Counted from the stretch's first letter, positions 25,301 to 38,060 are shown. The stretch: 64,000 bases of DNA from Mytilus californianus (GCF_021869535.1 NW_026262712.1:47102884-47166883); one strand, 5' to 3'. Made by a program: numbers and translations. Notes: generated from the sequence alone by a model not told the origin.

Positions 25301-26267
25301 ATGATCATAGAAATCATAATCCAGCTACCCGGATAATGTGTATATGATAATATATTATTATAAAAGTCATAATCCAGCTACCCAGATAAAGATCAATGCC
25401 ATCATATAGTCATAGAAATCATTATCAAGCTACCCGGATAAAGGTCAATGCCAACATATAATCATATAAATCATAATCCAGCTAGCCGGATAATGTGTAT
25501 ATGATAACAAATGATTATAGAAGTCATAATTCAGCTACCCGAATAAAAGTCAATGCAAACATATGATCATAGAAATCATAATCCAGCTACCCGGATAATG
25601 TGTATATGATAGCAAATGATTATAAAATTCATAATCCAGCTACCCAGTTAAAGGTCAATGCCAACATATGAACAAAGAAATCATAATCCAGCTACCCGGA
25701 TAATGTGTATATGATTACAAATGATTATAAAATTCATAATCAAGCTACCCAGTTAAAGGTCAATGCCAACATATGATCATAGAAATCATAATCCAGCTAC
25801 CCGGATAATGTGTATATGATAACATTTTATTATAAAAATCATAATCCAGGTACCCAGATATAGGTCAATGGCAACATATGATCACATAAATCATAATCAA
25901 GCTATCTGGATAAAGGTCAATGCCAACAAATGATCATAGAAGTAATAATCCAGCTACCCGGATAATGTGTATATGATAACATATTCTTATAAAAGTCATA
26001 ATCCAGCTACCCAAATAATGGTCAATGCCAACAAATGATCATAGAAATCATAATGCAGCTACCAAGATAATGGGTTTATGAGAACAAATGATTATTAAAA
26101 TCATAATTCACCTAACCAGTTAAAGGTCAATGCCAACATATGAACATATAAATCATAATCCAGCTACCCGGTTAATGTGTATATGATAACATATTATCAT
26201 AAAAGTCATAATCCAGCTACCCAGATCAACGTCAATGCCAACATATGGTCATATAAATCATAATCTA
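19386..26267. repeat. Dimeric satellite array, left segment (~105-bp unit)
   Basis: Tandem array of two alternating related monomers. A (about 53 bp) is GGATAATGTGTATATGATAA, then an ATGATTATAAAAGTCATAAT core, ending CCAGCTACCC. B (about 52 bp) is AGTTAAAGGTCAATGCCAAC, then ATATGATCATAGAAATCATA, ending ATCCAGCTACCC. Both share the ATNATNATANAAA-TCATAATCCAGCTACCC half. Variants recur as multi-unit blocks, for example 23232-23640 matching 25820-26268 (offset about 2.59 kb) and 20461-20740 matching 24080-24350 (offset about 3.62 kb). No open reading frames of note. GC is low and the motif TGATNATA is palindrome-like. Confidence 0.97.
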
Positions 26268-26396
26268 GCGTACCTGAGATCACCCTCTGTTTCCGGCGCA
26301 TGAGTTCACTTCAAGTTCGTGTTGCTCCGTCTTTTTTTTCTATTTTGTGTTGTGTACACTGTAGTTTGTGTTTTCGTCGTCTTTTGGTTTTTGCCA
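26268..26396 (+). repeat. Family D fragment, duplicated copy inside the satellite
   Basis: Starts abruptly at GTACCTGAGATCACCCTCTG within a satellite monomer (AATCTAGC) and is near-identical to 19069-19196. It is part of a block copied from the left edge of the array. Confidence 0.85.
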
Positions 26397-26585
26397 TGTT
26401 GGTGGAAGAAGCCGGAGTGCCTGGAGAAAACCACCAACCTTCGATAGGAAAACTGACAATCCTAGTCAATTAAGATTGGAGTCGAGTGCACCTGCACGAG
26501 CGGGATTCGAACTAACAACCTCAGTGTTGACTGGCTAGTGATTACAATAGTAACTACTTAGACAACTCAGCCAATGAGGCGCCCC
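26397..26585 (-). mobile_element. tRNA-derived SINE, duplicated copy
   Basis: Near-identical to the SINE at 19197-19385, with only a few substitutions visible (for example TCGAACAAAC versus TCGAACTAAC, CGGCCAACGAGG versus CAGCCAATGAGG). It arose by duplication of the block together with its family D flank and the adjoining satellite, not by a second retroposition. Confidence 0.85.
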
Positions 26586-27960
26586 GGATAATGTGTATAT
26601 GATAACAAATGATTATAAAAGTCATAATCCAGATACCTAGTTTAAGGTCAATGCCAACATTTATCATAGAAATCATAGTCCAGCTACCCGGATAATGTGT
26701 ATATGATAACAAATGATTATAAAAGTCATAATCCAGCTACCCAGTTAAAGGTCAATGTCAACAAATGATCATATAAATCATAATCCAGCTAACCGGATAA
26801 TGTGTATATGATAACATATTATTATAAAAGTCATAATCCAGCTACCCGGATAAAGGTTAATGCCAACATATGATCATATAAACCATAATCCAGCTTCCCG
26901 GATAATGTGATATGATATCAAATTATTATAAAAGTCATAATCCAGCTACCCAGTTAAAGGTCAATGCCAACAAATGATCATAGAAATCATAATCAAGCTA
27001 CCCGGAGCAAGGTCAATGTCAACATATGATCATATAAATCATAATCCAGCTACCTGGATAATGTGTATATGATAACAAATGATTATTAAAGTCATAATTC
27101 AGCTACCCAGATAAAGGTCAATGCCAACATATGACCATATAAATCATAATCCAGCTACCCGGATAATGTGTATATGATAACAAATGATTATAAAGGTCAT
27201 AATCCAGCTACCTAGATAAAGGTCAAAACCAACATATGATCATAGAAATCATAATCCAGCTACCCGGATAATGTGTATATGATAGCAAATGATTATAAAA
27301 TTCATAATCCAGCTACCCAGTTAAAGGTCAATGGCAACATATGATCAAAGAAATCATAATCCAGCTACCCGGATAATGTGTATATGATTACAAATGATTA
27401 TAAAATTCATAATCCAGCTACCCAGTTAAAGGTCAATGCCAACATATGATCATAGAAATCATAATCCAGCTACCCGGATAATGTGTATATGATAACATAT
27501 TATTATAAAAGTCATAATCCAGCTACCCAGATAAAGGTCAATGCCAACATATGGTCATAGAAGTCATTATTAAGCTACCCGGATAGAGGTCAATGCCAAG
27601 ATATGATCATAGAAATCATAATCCAGTTACCCGGATAATGTGTATATGATAACAAATGTTTAAATAAGTCATAATCCAGCTACCCAGTTAAAGGTTAATG
27701 CCAACATATGATCATAGAAATTATAATCCAGCTTCCCGAATAATGTGTATATGATAACAAATGATTATAAAAGTCATAATCCAGCTACCCAGTTAAAGGT
27801 CAATGCAAACATATGATCATAGAAATCTTAATACAGCTACCAAGATGAAGCTATATGCTAAAGTATGATCATAGAAATTTAATGCAGCTACAAAGGTAAT
27901 GGGTGTATGCCAACATGTAATCAAAGAAATTATAATCAAACTACCGGTACTTGGACAATT
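26586..27960. repeat. Dimeric satellite array, right segment
   Basis: The same A/B monomers continue. The first units carry the private variants of the left edge (CCAGATACCTAGTTTAAGG at 19425 and 26625; CCAGCTAACCGGATAATG at 19588 and 26787). The array decays after about 27800: monomers lose the consensus and the last recognisable TCATAGAAAT step is near 27880-27930. Confidence 0.95.
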
Positions 27961-28935
27961 GGTGAATGTTAGATTATGACCATAAAATGTCATTTTGGTT
28001 GGGATAGTGTTGCTAATCTTTAGTTTTGAAATTTGTACAATGTCTTTTTGTTGTCTTCTGTCTTTAATAAAATAAGGGTATGTATACTATAGCTATACCA
28101 AATTTTCTCAGTCAGTAAAATTAAGAATGCATAAGAATTTGTTAAATCAAACGAAGACTAGATCCAATAATTAGACAAAGCTTTTTATCGTTTGAAAAAA
28201 ATAATATATAAGGTGACATGTTCGTTTAATGTCTGAATATAAAGGAAAGAAAAAAAACCTCTAATGAGATTAGAGTTGGCAGGAAAAGAACATTCTGTAA
28301 CCATATGTAAGAAATACATTCTTAAACATCCTCAACAATATGAAAAATATTTAATAATAGTCTAGTCTGAACAAAATTCTTGAATTTATTATCAACTGGA
28401 TATTCTGATTGTCTTTAATTTCATTTGAAATAAGATGATTGCTTGATACATTGTTGTTTGCTTTACGTCCAGTGGCAAATATTTAAGGCAAGTTCCGGCG
28501 ATAAAAAAATTAAGAAGTAGTACAATAGGTTGGTCCTGTAATAGGGTTCGTCCTGGATTAAGGGCGAAAAATCTCACCGGAAATAAGGATATGTTTGATA
28601 GGTACAGGCCACCTACAGACCCCTCAAAAAGTCGTTGCAAGGGTTATTTTAAGTAACCATTCTGACCGGATGTGGCTGCGTATTTATACATCCCACACAG
28701 CCAAACAGATGCCCCACTTTATAAGCAAGGCTTTTACTGCCGGAACGGGAGGATTTCCTAGGGGTGTATTGTCCTTAAATTTCCTTCTGACAAAAGTATA
28801 TGTGATAACACTGACTACTTTTCGAAAGTCCAGCGCGGCCTAGCCCTATCATTTATGATTATGTGACCATTTTGGTCATACGCCTCTGACGTGTTAAAGA
28901 TCGTTGGTTTCAAAATGTGTGGTTTGGACATTCCT
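27961..28935. other. Non-coding DNA, no gene seen
   Basis: Opposed short frames around 28392-28843 overlap each other and show no domain. No repeat family was recognised in most of it. Confidence 0.4.
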
Positions 28936-29010
28936 GATGAAGGAAAATCCAGAAAAGTGCTTCAGGCGTACAAACTGTACAAAGTGTTATTTTCATTCTC
29001 AATATCTGAA
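28936..29010 (+). repeat. Dispersed repeat family C fragment
   Basis: ATTCCTGATGAAGGAAAATC, CAGAAAAGTGCTTCAGGCGT and a TTATTTTCATTCTC end, as in the other family C copies. Confidence 0.7.
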
Positions 29011-29187
29011 AAAATGTATTTATAATAATACTCACAAATGTCACACCTGAATTAAATCATAAACATTTTTATTTTGATGAATTTGTAAAAAAATAAGCAA
29101 GTCGACAGTGTGTCAAAGACGGTGTTATAGCGCAAAAATTACCGCAAAAATCAACATAATGTCCAGGATTACGCAGCAGCCTCAAGC

Positions 29188-29530
29188 AAGAAAGTTACGA
29201 TTTCTTTCAATTTCAGTGCATGCGTTTTCCATCTGCTAGCGTTTACATTCTGAAGTTTTCCAGATGGGAACCTTGTTGTGCTGTATTTTTGGTACGATCG
29301 ACTAAAATGAATAGAGTGATCTTTCTTTGTGCTGATTATTCATATTTGTTATGCAGGTTCATTATATTTATCCATTTACCTGAGGTGATTGCTTAATCTT
29401 AAGTCCAAAACAACCTGTTTTCAAATATATATCATACATAAGACAGTTGTTCACACAGAACAATTTTTTAGTTTTGATGATAGTCTAAAAGCAAGAAAGT
29501 TATGATTTCTTTCAATTTCAGTGCATGATG
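29188..29530. repeat. 38-bp direct repeat pair, ~302 bp apart
   Basis: GCAAGAAAGTTACGATTTCT followed by TTCAATTTCAGTGCATG at 29188-29224 recurs with one change at 29490-29526. Non-coding. Confidence 0.75.
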
Positions 29531-29587
29531 ATAGTCTAAATGTGTTTTGATTGTTCAAGTCTGTAGCAAGAAACACATCGAAAATTT

Positions 29588-29870
29588 CGGAATTTGGGGT
29601 TCTCGATGCTCTTCAACTTCGTACTTTATTTGGCTTTTTAACTTTTTCAATTCGAGCGTCACTGATGTGTCTGTTGTAGTCAGGAATATGACCGTTGTTA
29701 CCCATTCGTTAGATGTGTTTGAGCCTTTGATTTTGCCATTTTATAAAGGGCTTTCCGTTTTTAATTTCCCTTGGAGTTCGGTTTTTATGCTATTTTGCTT
29801 TGTTTTGGTAGACGAAACGCGCGTCTGGCGTACAAAATTTTAATCCTGGTATCTATGCTGAGTTATCTAG
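29588..29870 (+). repeat. Dispersed repeat family B with a 128-bp nested insert
   Basis: Family B landmarks: GATGCTCTTCAACTTCGTAC, TTCGAGCGTCACTGATG, GTAGACGAAACGCGCGTCTG, TTTTAATCCTGGTATCTATG. Between the TGTTGTAG and GTAGACGAAACG segments lies a foreign stretch (29680-29807, beginning TCAGGAATATGACCGTTGTT) flanked on each side by GTAG (29676-29679 and 29808-29811). The 98-residue frame over it is repeat translation, not a gene. Confidence 0.8.
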
Positions 29871-31748
29871 ATTGTTGGCAATAATTCCAATTTCCACTAT
29901 CCATTCTTCATAAGTTTGAATTTGATAAACTGATGACTGCGTTGCTGTCTCGGCGACGAAACCACGACTTGCTCCTCTTAATATTTTCGTTCGAAGATAT
30001 TACTAAACCCATTTTTTATGATGATCTGTCTTTGAAAACTCGGTAAATGCTTTTTGTTCGACTTGCTGGATGTATGTGCTGTGTTTACATTGACACTGAA
30101 TAGAACTGGAATTGAAGTACTGACTTCAAAAATATGAAAACATATGGCGGGAGATTTAGAATATTTTATGTAAATATACAAAACTAATAGCCGTCTGACA
30201 TTCATTAACAGAATGACTGTGATTGTAAAGAGACTGTTTGTTTTATTTCAGCATTTGTATTTTTACTTGACTTACTCACTTATTTTAAGTTTTGTTTATT
30301 TTCAAAAACTATAACTCCTCATTTTAAATATACTCTTTTCTATTGTTGACCGTATTGTGACCGCTTGATGTGTTATTAAGTTGTCGTCGTTTATTTGCAT
30401 TAACTTTGACGTGTATGTCACATCTCCGTTCTTCCTACTAAATTTACACATCTATTAATGAAACGAGGTATCAAGTATTATTTGACCTTCTGCTGCCCTC
30501 AATAGAGTGTGTTTGTGATTCATTGGCGTATACTACACATAAGTTAAGCGTCAAACATACTCCTTACACCTGTATGATATAATTGGGATGTAATTTGATC
30601 AATTTGATGTAGCATTAGTACAATCGGAAGAATTATATCTTGACTTTAATCTGAGTACATTAACGTTATAACGCATTAAAAATCGATCGCAATTGCACTG
30701 AACCTCATTGCCGTTAAATACCTGAACAGTTCTGGTCAGAGGTTATCACGTTAAGAATTAAAGGTGACATATCCAACGTCAAAAAGGTGATATAATACAT
30801 GATAACGATTAAACTTTACACCCAATTTAATACCCGTATATAGTTTTCTAAAAAAAAAAAAAATAATAATACACATTATATATATGTCGAAAGATAAATA
30901 AAACAAAATAGTACTTTCTTGCAAAATGATGCATAAATGTTTGCAGCCTTTTGTTGATTGATGTTAAAATGGTGATATTTCATCAAATGATATTTTGTAG
31001 AAAACTTTATAGAACGTCTGATTTCACAAATTCAAATATAGAAGTTAAACACATTTGTATTGGTGAAAAAGAGAAACCGTGAATTTCCCCATTCTACAAA
31101 AAGACATATTTTAAGATTTTTTTTGCATTACCTTCAGCTGTAATTATATTTTTTTTAGAGGATGTGAAATATGGAAGTTAGCAACAAACTTTTAACAAAG
31201 CATTAATCCATTTTTCAGGCTCAATTTAATACTTAATGCCATTTCCATTTTAGTTCATCATTTTAGCATGAATGTGGCAATCTTATTCAGGTGCTGGTGT
31301 GCTAGCTGATTATTTAAAATCCTTTACAATTATGATTGATGACAATTTGTATATGTTTCGTTTTAAAAAAAAATTCTTATCTTTATAAGGAATAAAAAAT
31401 ACCAAGATACAAATATGGAACAAACAAAAATTGCAAAGTGTGAACTTGGATGTTGATATTAAAATAATCTTTGTTGTCGAAAAGCATAAGTATAGTATGA
31501 CAAATAAAATAAAAATAACATAAGATATATGCAACAAATTTTACAACAATCAGTTAATCGATTATTGACCATAGTCTTTAATTTCATCGACTGTTTTGGA
31601 AGATACTTAAAATCGTCGTTAATTATTTTACCCATATGTGTGCTCATTTCTTATTTCGAGTTTTTTTCATAATTATTCGTTTGCGTTTGTACAAATCAAC
31701 ACAAACGAAGCAAATATATAACTTAACTCAAAAGTCTAAAATATAAAA
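29871..31748. other. Non-coding DNA, no gene seen
   Basis: AT-rich; short minus-strand frames at 29978-30205 and 31310-31647 lack any domain or splice support. Confidence 0.4.
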
Positions 31749-32010
31749 TTAAGAAGATGTGGTATAATTGCCCATGGAAAAACTCTCCACCGGAGACCAA
31801 ATGACATAGAAGTTAACAGCTATAGGTCACCGTACGGCCTTCAACCATCAGCAAAACCCATACCGCATAGTCGGCTATAAATGGCCTTGAAATGACAAAT
31901 GGAAACAATTAAAACGAGCAACGGCCTGATTTATGTAAAAAACAATGAACGAAATAGATATATGATATACAGCAACAAACGACAACCACTGATTTACAGG
32001 CTGGTTTGCA
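31749..32010 (-). repeat. Short interspersed repeat family A, copy 7
   Basis: Reverse copy: AAGAAGATGTGGTATAATTG, AACTCTCCACCGGAGACCAA, CACCGTACGGCCTTCAACC, CATACCGCATAGTCGGCTAT. Like copy 2 it has the GGAGACCAAATGACA middle. Confidence 0.85.
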
Positions 32011-33780
32011 CTAATACAATCTACGATTGTGATTTAACAAACTTCGAGTTCGATGCTTCCGAGACGTAGACATGATTTTAATGCCTATTCTATAAATAGA
32101 AAGTGTTTAAAACAAATATAGAGACTGTTTGGAAGCACGAAGGTTCGGCAGAATAACTCCTTTTACAAAATGCTTAATTTTATAAAAAGTAAAAAGGTAG
32201 CTTGTCAGAATACAGTGCATCATTATAGTATATATAAGAGTTATCTATTATTTGTCATATTATGTATTGATTTACTTAAATTTCAGCATTATGCTATGAT
32301 ACATAAATAGTTTGGCGTGAATGTTATGAGTAAGGCAATTACAGTTATCATTAATAGTTCTGCATATACTTGAATTATATAATTTAAAAGATAATGTTAT
32401 AATAAAAGCTATTATTCTCTGCCTGGTAACACACCTTGTTATTGAAATGTTCGCTTTATATCACATCTCGTCTTTATTTATGATTAAATATAATACGATA
32501 TATTGTGGAAAACCAATAGACCACCAAAAACAATAAAAAATCTGTCGATTTATATCTCTTACAACAATTTCCTTTATCAATATTTTTTAAATGTTTTTAC
32601 GTGATAATAGTTAATATGAAATACTGTACATATTTAAATAACACTATCTAATTATATCGCACATGGTATTGTAGAGCAATAGTATTTGCGACTTAGGTTA
32701 ACGTTTTCACTCACGGTTGGACAAATATATATGAACATATTCTTTGAAAATGGTCGTTTTTGGGAATCATTATACAGCAACGAACGGAGACATAAAGAGA
32801 TCTTTTATCTATTATATACGTAGTTTTTCGAATTGCATACTTTTCAATTTGTTTTGATATAACTGACATGCACAAAACAAAGTGTTGTGATTCTTAGGCT
32901 ACGTATCTAATCAAGGATTTGATCTGTTTTATGAAATTTCATTGAAAACTCCTTACAGTTGTTCGTGTTCAGCGACAAATTATGCATAAAGTTGAAATTG
33001 TACCCCGTGAAATGAACAGTTTTGTACAAAGCATCTAGGCTGTCGTCCCTCTTTTGTTATTTGAGAAAATTGGATGCCATATGGTTTCTTTTATTTTAAG
33101 TAACAATACACGTCATTACTATTTAAATAGAATCTGCCTTTCAAACAACGGGAGTGCGAATGCTGCATACCTCGGTTGGAACACTAATTAACAGGTTCAT
33201 GTTGTATAATATAGGAATATTGTAATGCCGGCTTTTCCCCCTTTTTATAGTAAACATATGTCTGTATAGTTTCTTGAAATTATTGAAGACAAACGATAGA
33301 TGTTAGTGAGATGTCTAATGTTGCAAGTAATGTCAGACTTGTAATTTGTTATTTTGGCTGTTGTTATAATGATACGACAGATTTGTGTATGTTAGTTTGT
33401 TTATAAGTTTTTTTCACGTACTGATTCCATTTTGTCGCGGTAGTTACCTTATTAGAATATAAACTCAAATAAAACTCTTCTAATGATCTACTAATGTATT
33501 TAAAGTCAAAACCCATCTTTATTGATGAAGATAAATCCATGTTTACAAACAATATCAACATTACGGGAATTTCCCTTGTGTGATCCATGGTTGCCGATTG
33601 GTAAACAATATGTAACAAGCTCTGCCATTGGTCAGTCGAAAGTATAAAAGCAAAAACAACAACAGAACCGAGTGAGTGTTAGGTTGACAAAGAATGGGAT
33701 GTGACAAACTTTGATAGAAGCTGGTATATGTCTGAGAAATACAGAGAAGCGTTGAAAGTTAACTTTGTTTTAATTTAAAA
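32011..33780. other. Non-coding DNA, no gene seen
   Basis: AT-rich sequence without supported exons; the minus-strand frame at 33364-33618 has no recognisable domain. Confidence 0.4.
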
Positions 33781-33781
33781 T

Positions 33782-33912
33782 TGTCGGTGCCGGTGCTAAA
33801 TACGGGTGACGGTGACTGTGCTAAATACGGTTGCAGGTGACGGAGACGGTGCTAAATACGGTTGCCGGTACCGGTGACGGTGACGGTGACTGTGCCGGTG
33901 ACGGTGCTATTG
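33782..33912. repeat. GGTGAC-type degenerate minisatellite
   Basis: Variants of GGTGACGGTGACTGTGC and GCTAAATACGGTTGCCGGT alternate. The local base composition is much more GC-rich than the surroundings, with strong purine/pyrimidine strand bias. Confidence 0.8.
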
Positions 33913-34796
33913 AAGTGATATTGAAGGTGCACATTAAGCGTTCTGTTGGCGGTTCCGACATGATTAATATGTCATTTAATTTGTTATACTAAGTTGTTGT
34001 CTTCTATAATGTAGTAGGGTGTACTATCCTTAAATTGAGATTATAGAAAGATTCTAAATAAGTAACAACCTTGTTACTTGACTGATGAATTATATACTAG
34101 TTTTGTTTGTATATGTTAGACCAACCATTACCGGTGACCTGGCCAGACCAGTGAGAGAGCCGGCAAGACCCATTCTCTCCGTCGAGGATTATTTTTGATA
34201 TTAATAAAATATGAAACTTTATTATACAATTAGTTATATATCAGTTTCTTTCACAACTGAGAATACATATATAAACACAAGTATACGATTTCCCTTTCTG
34301 TAACGTGTTTTGGTCCGACGGTAAACAGTGGACGTCGAACCTTACACTTTATAGATCATTTTACTCTCTTTTTTTTGTTTGTGACCCTGTGTTCTCTGGT
34401 GGCCGACTCTAGCACCAGGGAGGCAGCGTTTCAATATTAGCTCATACATAATATTATTATATAATTAGAAAGAATAGGCGAAACAAGGAATTCACGAATT
34501 GAAATAAACCAATACATTTATAACAAAATATAACGCTTTTGACGTTGGATATGCAGAAGAGTATGCGTAAAACTGTTTTTTTTTTTCCCAGATGAAAACG
34601 CCGCGTTGAATGACATTTTGAATAAATATTTAATAGTGCACTAATTATTTACTGTGCACTAATCTGAATGTTGGACATGAAATTTTTTTTCAAATGCATC
34701 GGCTGCTAAAAAAACCATGTCTTTCAGTAGAGATAATTTTTATTATATTACATACAAGAATTCCAAGTGGTGAAGTTGCAAACATCCCTTCGAAAA
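33913..34796. other. Non-coding DNA, no gene seen
   Basis: No exon or repeat family recognised. Confidence 0.35.
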
Positions 34797-35165
34797 TTTA
34801 AGGGACGCCATAAAGAGTTGGTTGACCAATACGGAATATCTGTTTCACAGATGACGACGGATATGTTCCAATCGTTGTAGCCACAATCCAACCTCCTTTT
34901 CCCTAAATGTGACCTACCGAATTATACTTATCACCGGGTTAGTATTTACATGAGCAACATGAGACGGGTGCCACATGTGGAGCAGGATCTGCTTACCCTT
35001 CCGGAGTACCTGAGATCACCCAAGTGTTTGGTGTGGTTCGTGTTGCTCAGTCTTCAGATTTCTTTGTTGTGTTTTGTCATTTGGTCCTTTTTGTTTTTTG
35101 CCGTGGCGTTGTCAGTTTGTTTTCGACTTATGAGATTGATTGTCCCTTTGGTGTCTTTCGCTTCT
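34797..35165 (+). repeat. Dispersed repeat family D, long copy
   Basis: Landmarks in order: AAGGGACGCCATAAAGAGTT, GGTTGACCAATACGGAATAT, GACCTACCGAATTA, ACGGGTGCCACATGTGGAGC, AGGATCTGCTTACCCTTCCG, GAGTACCTGAGATCACCC, GCCGTGGCGTTGTCAGTTTG. I recognise this as a common mussel repeat. The 105-residue frame within it (34950-35267) is a translation of the repeat. Confidence 0.85.
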
Positions 35166-35271
35166 TTTCTTTACACTAGTATAAACTACAAAACTTCATT
35201 AAAACAAAATACTTTTCTAGATAAAGTTACGTTTTTCGTAATTTTATCTACATACGAATGCTGTTGATGAC

Positions 35272-35345
35272 TTGAGTCTTTGAGTCTTTTGTAGATGAAG
35301 CGCGCGTCTGGCGTACAACATTTTAATCTCGGTATCAATTATGAC
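35272..35345 (+). repeat. Dispersed repeat family B fragment
   Basis: TTGAGTCTTTTGTAGATGAA, GCGCGCGTCTGGCGTACAAC, ATTTTAATCTCGGTATC. This is the 3' portion of the family seen at 29588. Confidence 0.8.
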
Positions 35346-36032
35346 TTTATCCATAATTTTTAATCATAAAGACTGTCGTCGAATGATATTATGTTTTAAA
35401 TAAGATTCTTATAAAATTTACCTCCAAACAATGATTTAATTTATCAAAATAGCCGATATTTTTATATAACTTGTATACAAATATTGGAGGTATCAACATA
35501 TTTGCATTGCCCTTTTCAAATAGTATGATTGATTCTGTTAAGAAATAAATATTATATCTGCTTTAATTGGTGCAAAAATGACACTCCAGACACAGATCAA
35601 TTATTAATTAGAGACAGATGAAACAAAGTGTTCATATCAAATTATAGTTTCAATTTGGATTTCTTTCCCTTTAAATTTGATGTTTAAAATCAACAAGTTC
35701 GAGCTTTCTAAAAAGCTGTGGACTGCTTCTCTCTATTCTAATTTAAGGTAATATATGTGCATGTGGTTGTTGATTTAGCATTAGAAATGTGGTATTTTTA
35801 GATATTGATTGATATAAAATGGATGTCTTAAACTTGGAATATCAATTTTTGTATATATATTAAGATGAAATTTTCTGAAATTTTAAACTGGCTATTCAGT
35901 GTTTAGTTGTCAATGTGTTTTTGTGGAGTGTTGTTTTCTAGTTCTTTCAGCTGGTCATTGACTTGCGATTTTGATTGCTAGTTCTGTATATAATTAATTT
36001 AGATATATATGAATGTTTAGGTATGTTAATTA
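35346..36032. other. Non-coding DNA, no gene seen
   Basis: AT-rich, no recognised feature. Confidence 0.35.
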
Positions 36033-36201
36033 TAGGTTTCATAACGAGTGAGAATGGGATATCGCTTGATATCAACTCGAGTTATTTAATTTCAATATAA
36101 TAATAAACGAGCCTTCGGCGAGTTTATTATTATTATTTAAATTAAATAACAAGAGTTGATATCAAGCGATATCCAATTTTCACAAGTTGTTAAACCTATT
36201 T
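36033..36201. repeat. Long palindrome 1 (arms ~80 bp)
   Basis: The left arm (36033-36116, with GGATATCGCTTGATATCAAC and AATAATAAACGAGCC) is complementary to the right arm (36117-36201, with AGAGTTGATATCAAGCGATA and TGTTAAACCTATT). Centre CGAGCCTTCGGCGAG, essentially no loop. Arms match almost throughout, with mismatches concentrated towards the outer ends. Confidence 0.9.
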
Positions 36202-38056
36202 CTCTTATGGTCAACACTCTCAATCTGTTAAATTAAAAATTCCGCGAAATGTTGATCTAGTCTTTTGCACATTCCAGTATGACGTCATATGTCCTTTTCC
36301 GGTGTCAAACTTTAACATCAGACATTTTCAGACTTTTTGTACGCCTCCGAATGTACTCCGTGCCATATGATACGAGAAATATCTATTCATGCAAGAAATA
36401 GATAACAGACTACAACCACAAGAGAATAAATATAATTGTAAACAACAATAAATATTTAGTTTCAGTGAAAATGATGTTGTTCTACTTTAAGAGTGTGCGT
36501 TATACATCCATGCTTTTAAAATTTTGTCCACTTTACTTGTTAAAAATTAAAAACATTTACAAATAGACACGACTCTCTGGGGTATGCCTAGATTGGCAGA
36601 AGTTATAAAATACAGATAATGCATTTTTGTAAACATTGTATAGGAACATTGTTTAGCAAAACAAATCTTGCATATTGCAGATTAACAAAGCAAATAAACA
36701 CGTATTAATAATTGATATTTCAATATTGAATTTCAGTGTGCAATATATGCATAATAAAACTAACATGAATTAACGACAGTTGATCGGAACTGAAATACAC
36801 AAAGTTAATGTTCCGGCATTTGATGTCTAATCCTGAGACGAGAAAAGTCTGTAATTCTTTATCTCATTTAACATGTTTAAGCCAATAGCTATTGCTGTTT
36901 CTCAGCCGTATCATAAAGCAACCAATCAGAATCTATATGTGATAAGTAATTATTTCAAGATGGCGTGTATATCGACTGAAACTATATATAGCTAATAGCT
37001 CCGCACCGTGATGCGAAGAAATAACACGGTAGTAAAATATTTCACCATTTAAAACGAATTTAGCATGTCAAACAACGGAAATTTGGAATGAAATTCATTA
37101 AAATTGCTGATTTATTTTAATCTGTGTTTTTTTTTTTAATTTTTATACAGCGTTTGTTCTTTTAAATGAAGGACAGAAAATGAAAAAGAATCAACTGTTT
37201 TCGAACAAATATTAAAACATGACATAGCTGACCTTAAACATTATATTCAATTAGTTGCAATATTATAATGTGTTCTCCCGTTTAATGGATATAATAGTAT
37301 AGAAAAATTGGAAAATTCCGTTTATGTGATTTCAACATTATACTTTGCATTTTTGGTTAAAAACAGCCAGAAACATTGTTTGCTTTACATAAATACGTCA
37401 ACCTTTATGTGTATAGAATCTTTTTGTTAAAGTTTTTAAATGATAGTATGTAATAAAGGCAAGACCTTAACTTATATAAATATATTTTTATAAAATAAAA
37501 TGTTTATATTTTGGCAAGATTTAGTTTTTAGCGTTAACAAGATATCGATTGAATGTTCATGTTACTTAAACTTCCAAACGGCCGTCTAATGCTTCGTTTA
37601 CTATATTCCGTACTGATGAGTATTTATCGTAAATTTTGAAGAACAAAAAATCCAACCATTATACATGTTCTCCGAGTAACAAAAAGATGTTTTTTTTAAT
37701 TTGAATAAATCAAATTAAGTCATTCAATGATATTGACACATGATATACGTTTTGAAAAGGTATCACTTAAATATAGATTTCATCTACGGAAATTTGAGAG
37801 AAGAAAGTCCATTGTTGTAACGTCGATTACCCGGCAATAAAGACAACATGATATAATAACAATTCATTGATTCAATTACTTTCAATATCGATGTTTTATA
37901 TTTTTGTACACGACTAACAATGATAAACTGGTGCATGTTGTATTTATTAGAGCTATTCATTAAAACAACATTCTTATGAAGATAAAATCACGTAAACCTC
38001 AATAAAGACTAACTCAGTGGTATCATCATTTAAATAAACTTCCCAGGATATTCAAT
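36202..38056. other. Non-coding DNA, no gene seen
   Basis: AT-rich; no exon or repeat family recognised. Confidence 0.35.
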
Positions 38057-38060
38057 TTAT

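Noticed and set aside
19386..27960. CRISPR-like array of regular repeats
   Set aside because: Eukaryotic context, both halves of the unit are related to each other, and there are no unique spacers; this is a satellite.
29547..29843. 98-residue plus-strand frame
   Set aside because: Lies entirely on family B and its nested insert; the same sequence recurs at other repeat copies.
34950..35267. 105-residue membrane-like plus-strand frame
   Set aside because: Translation of family D; hydrophobicity comes from T-rich repeat sequence.
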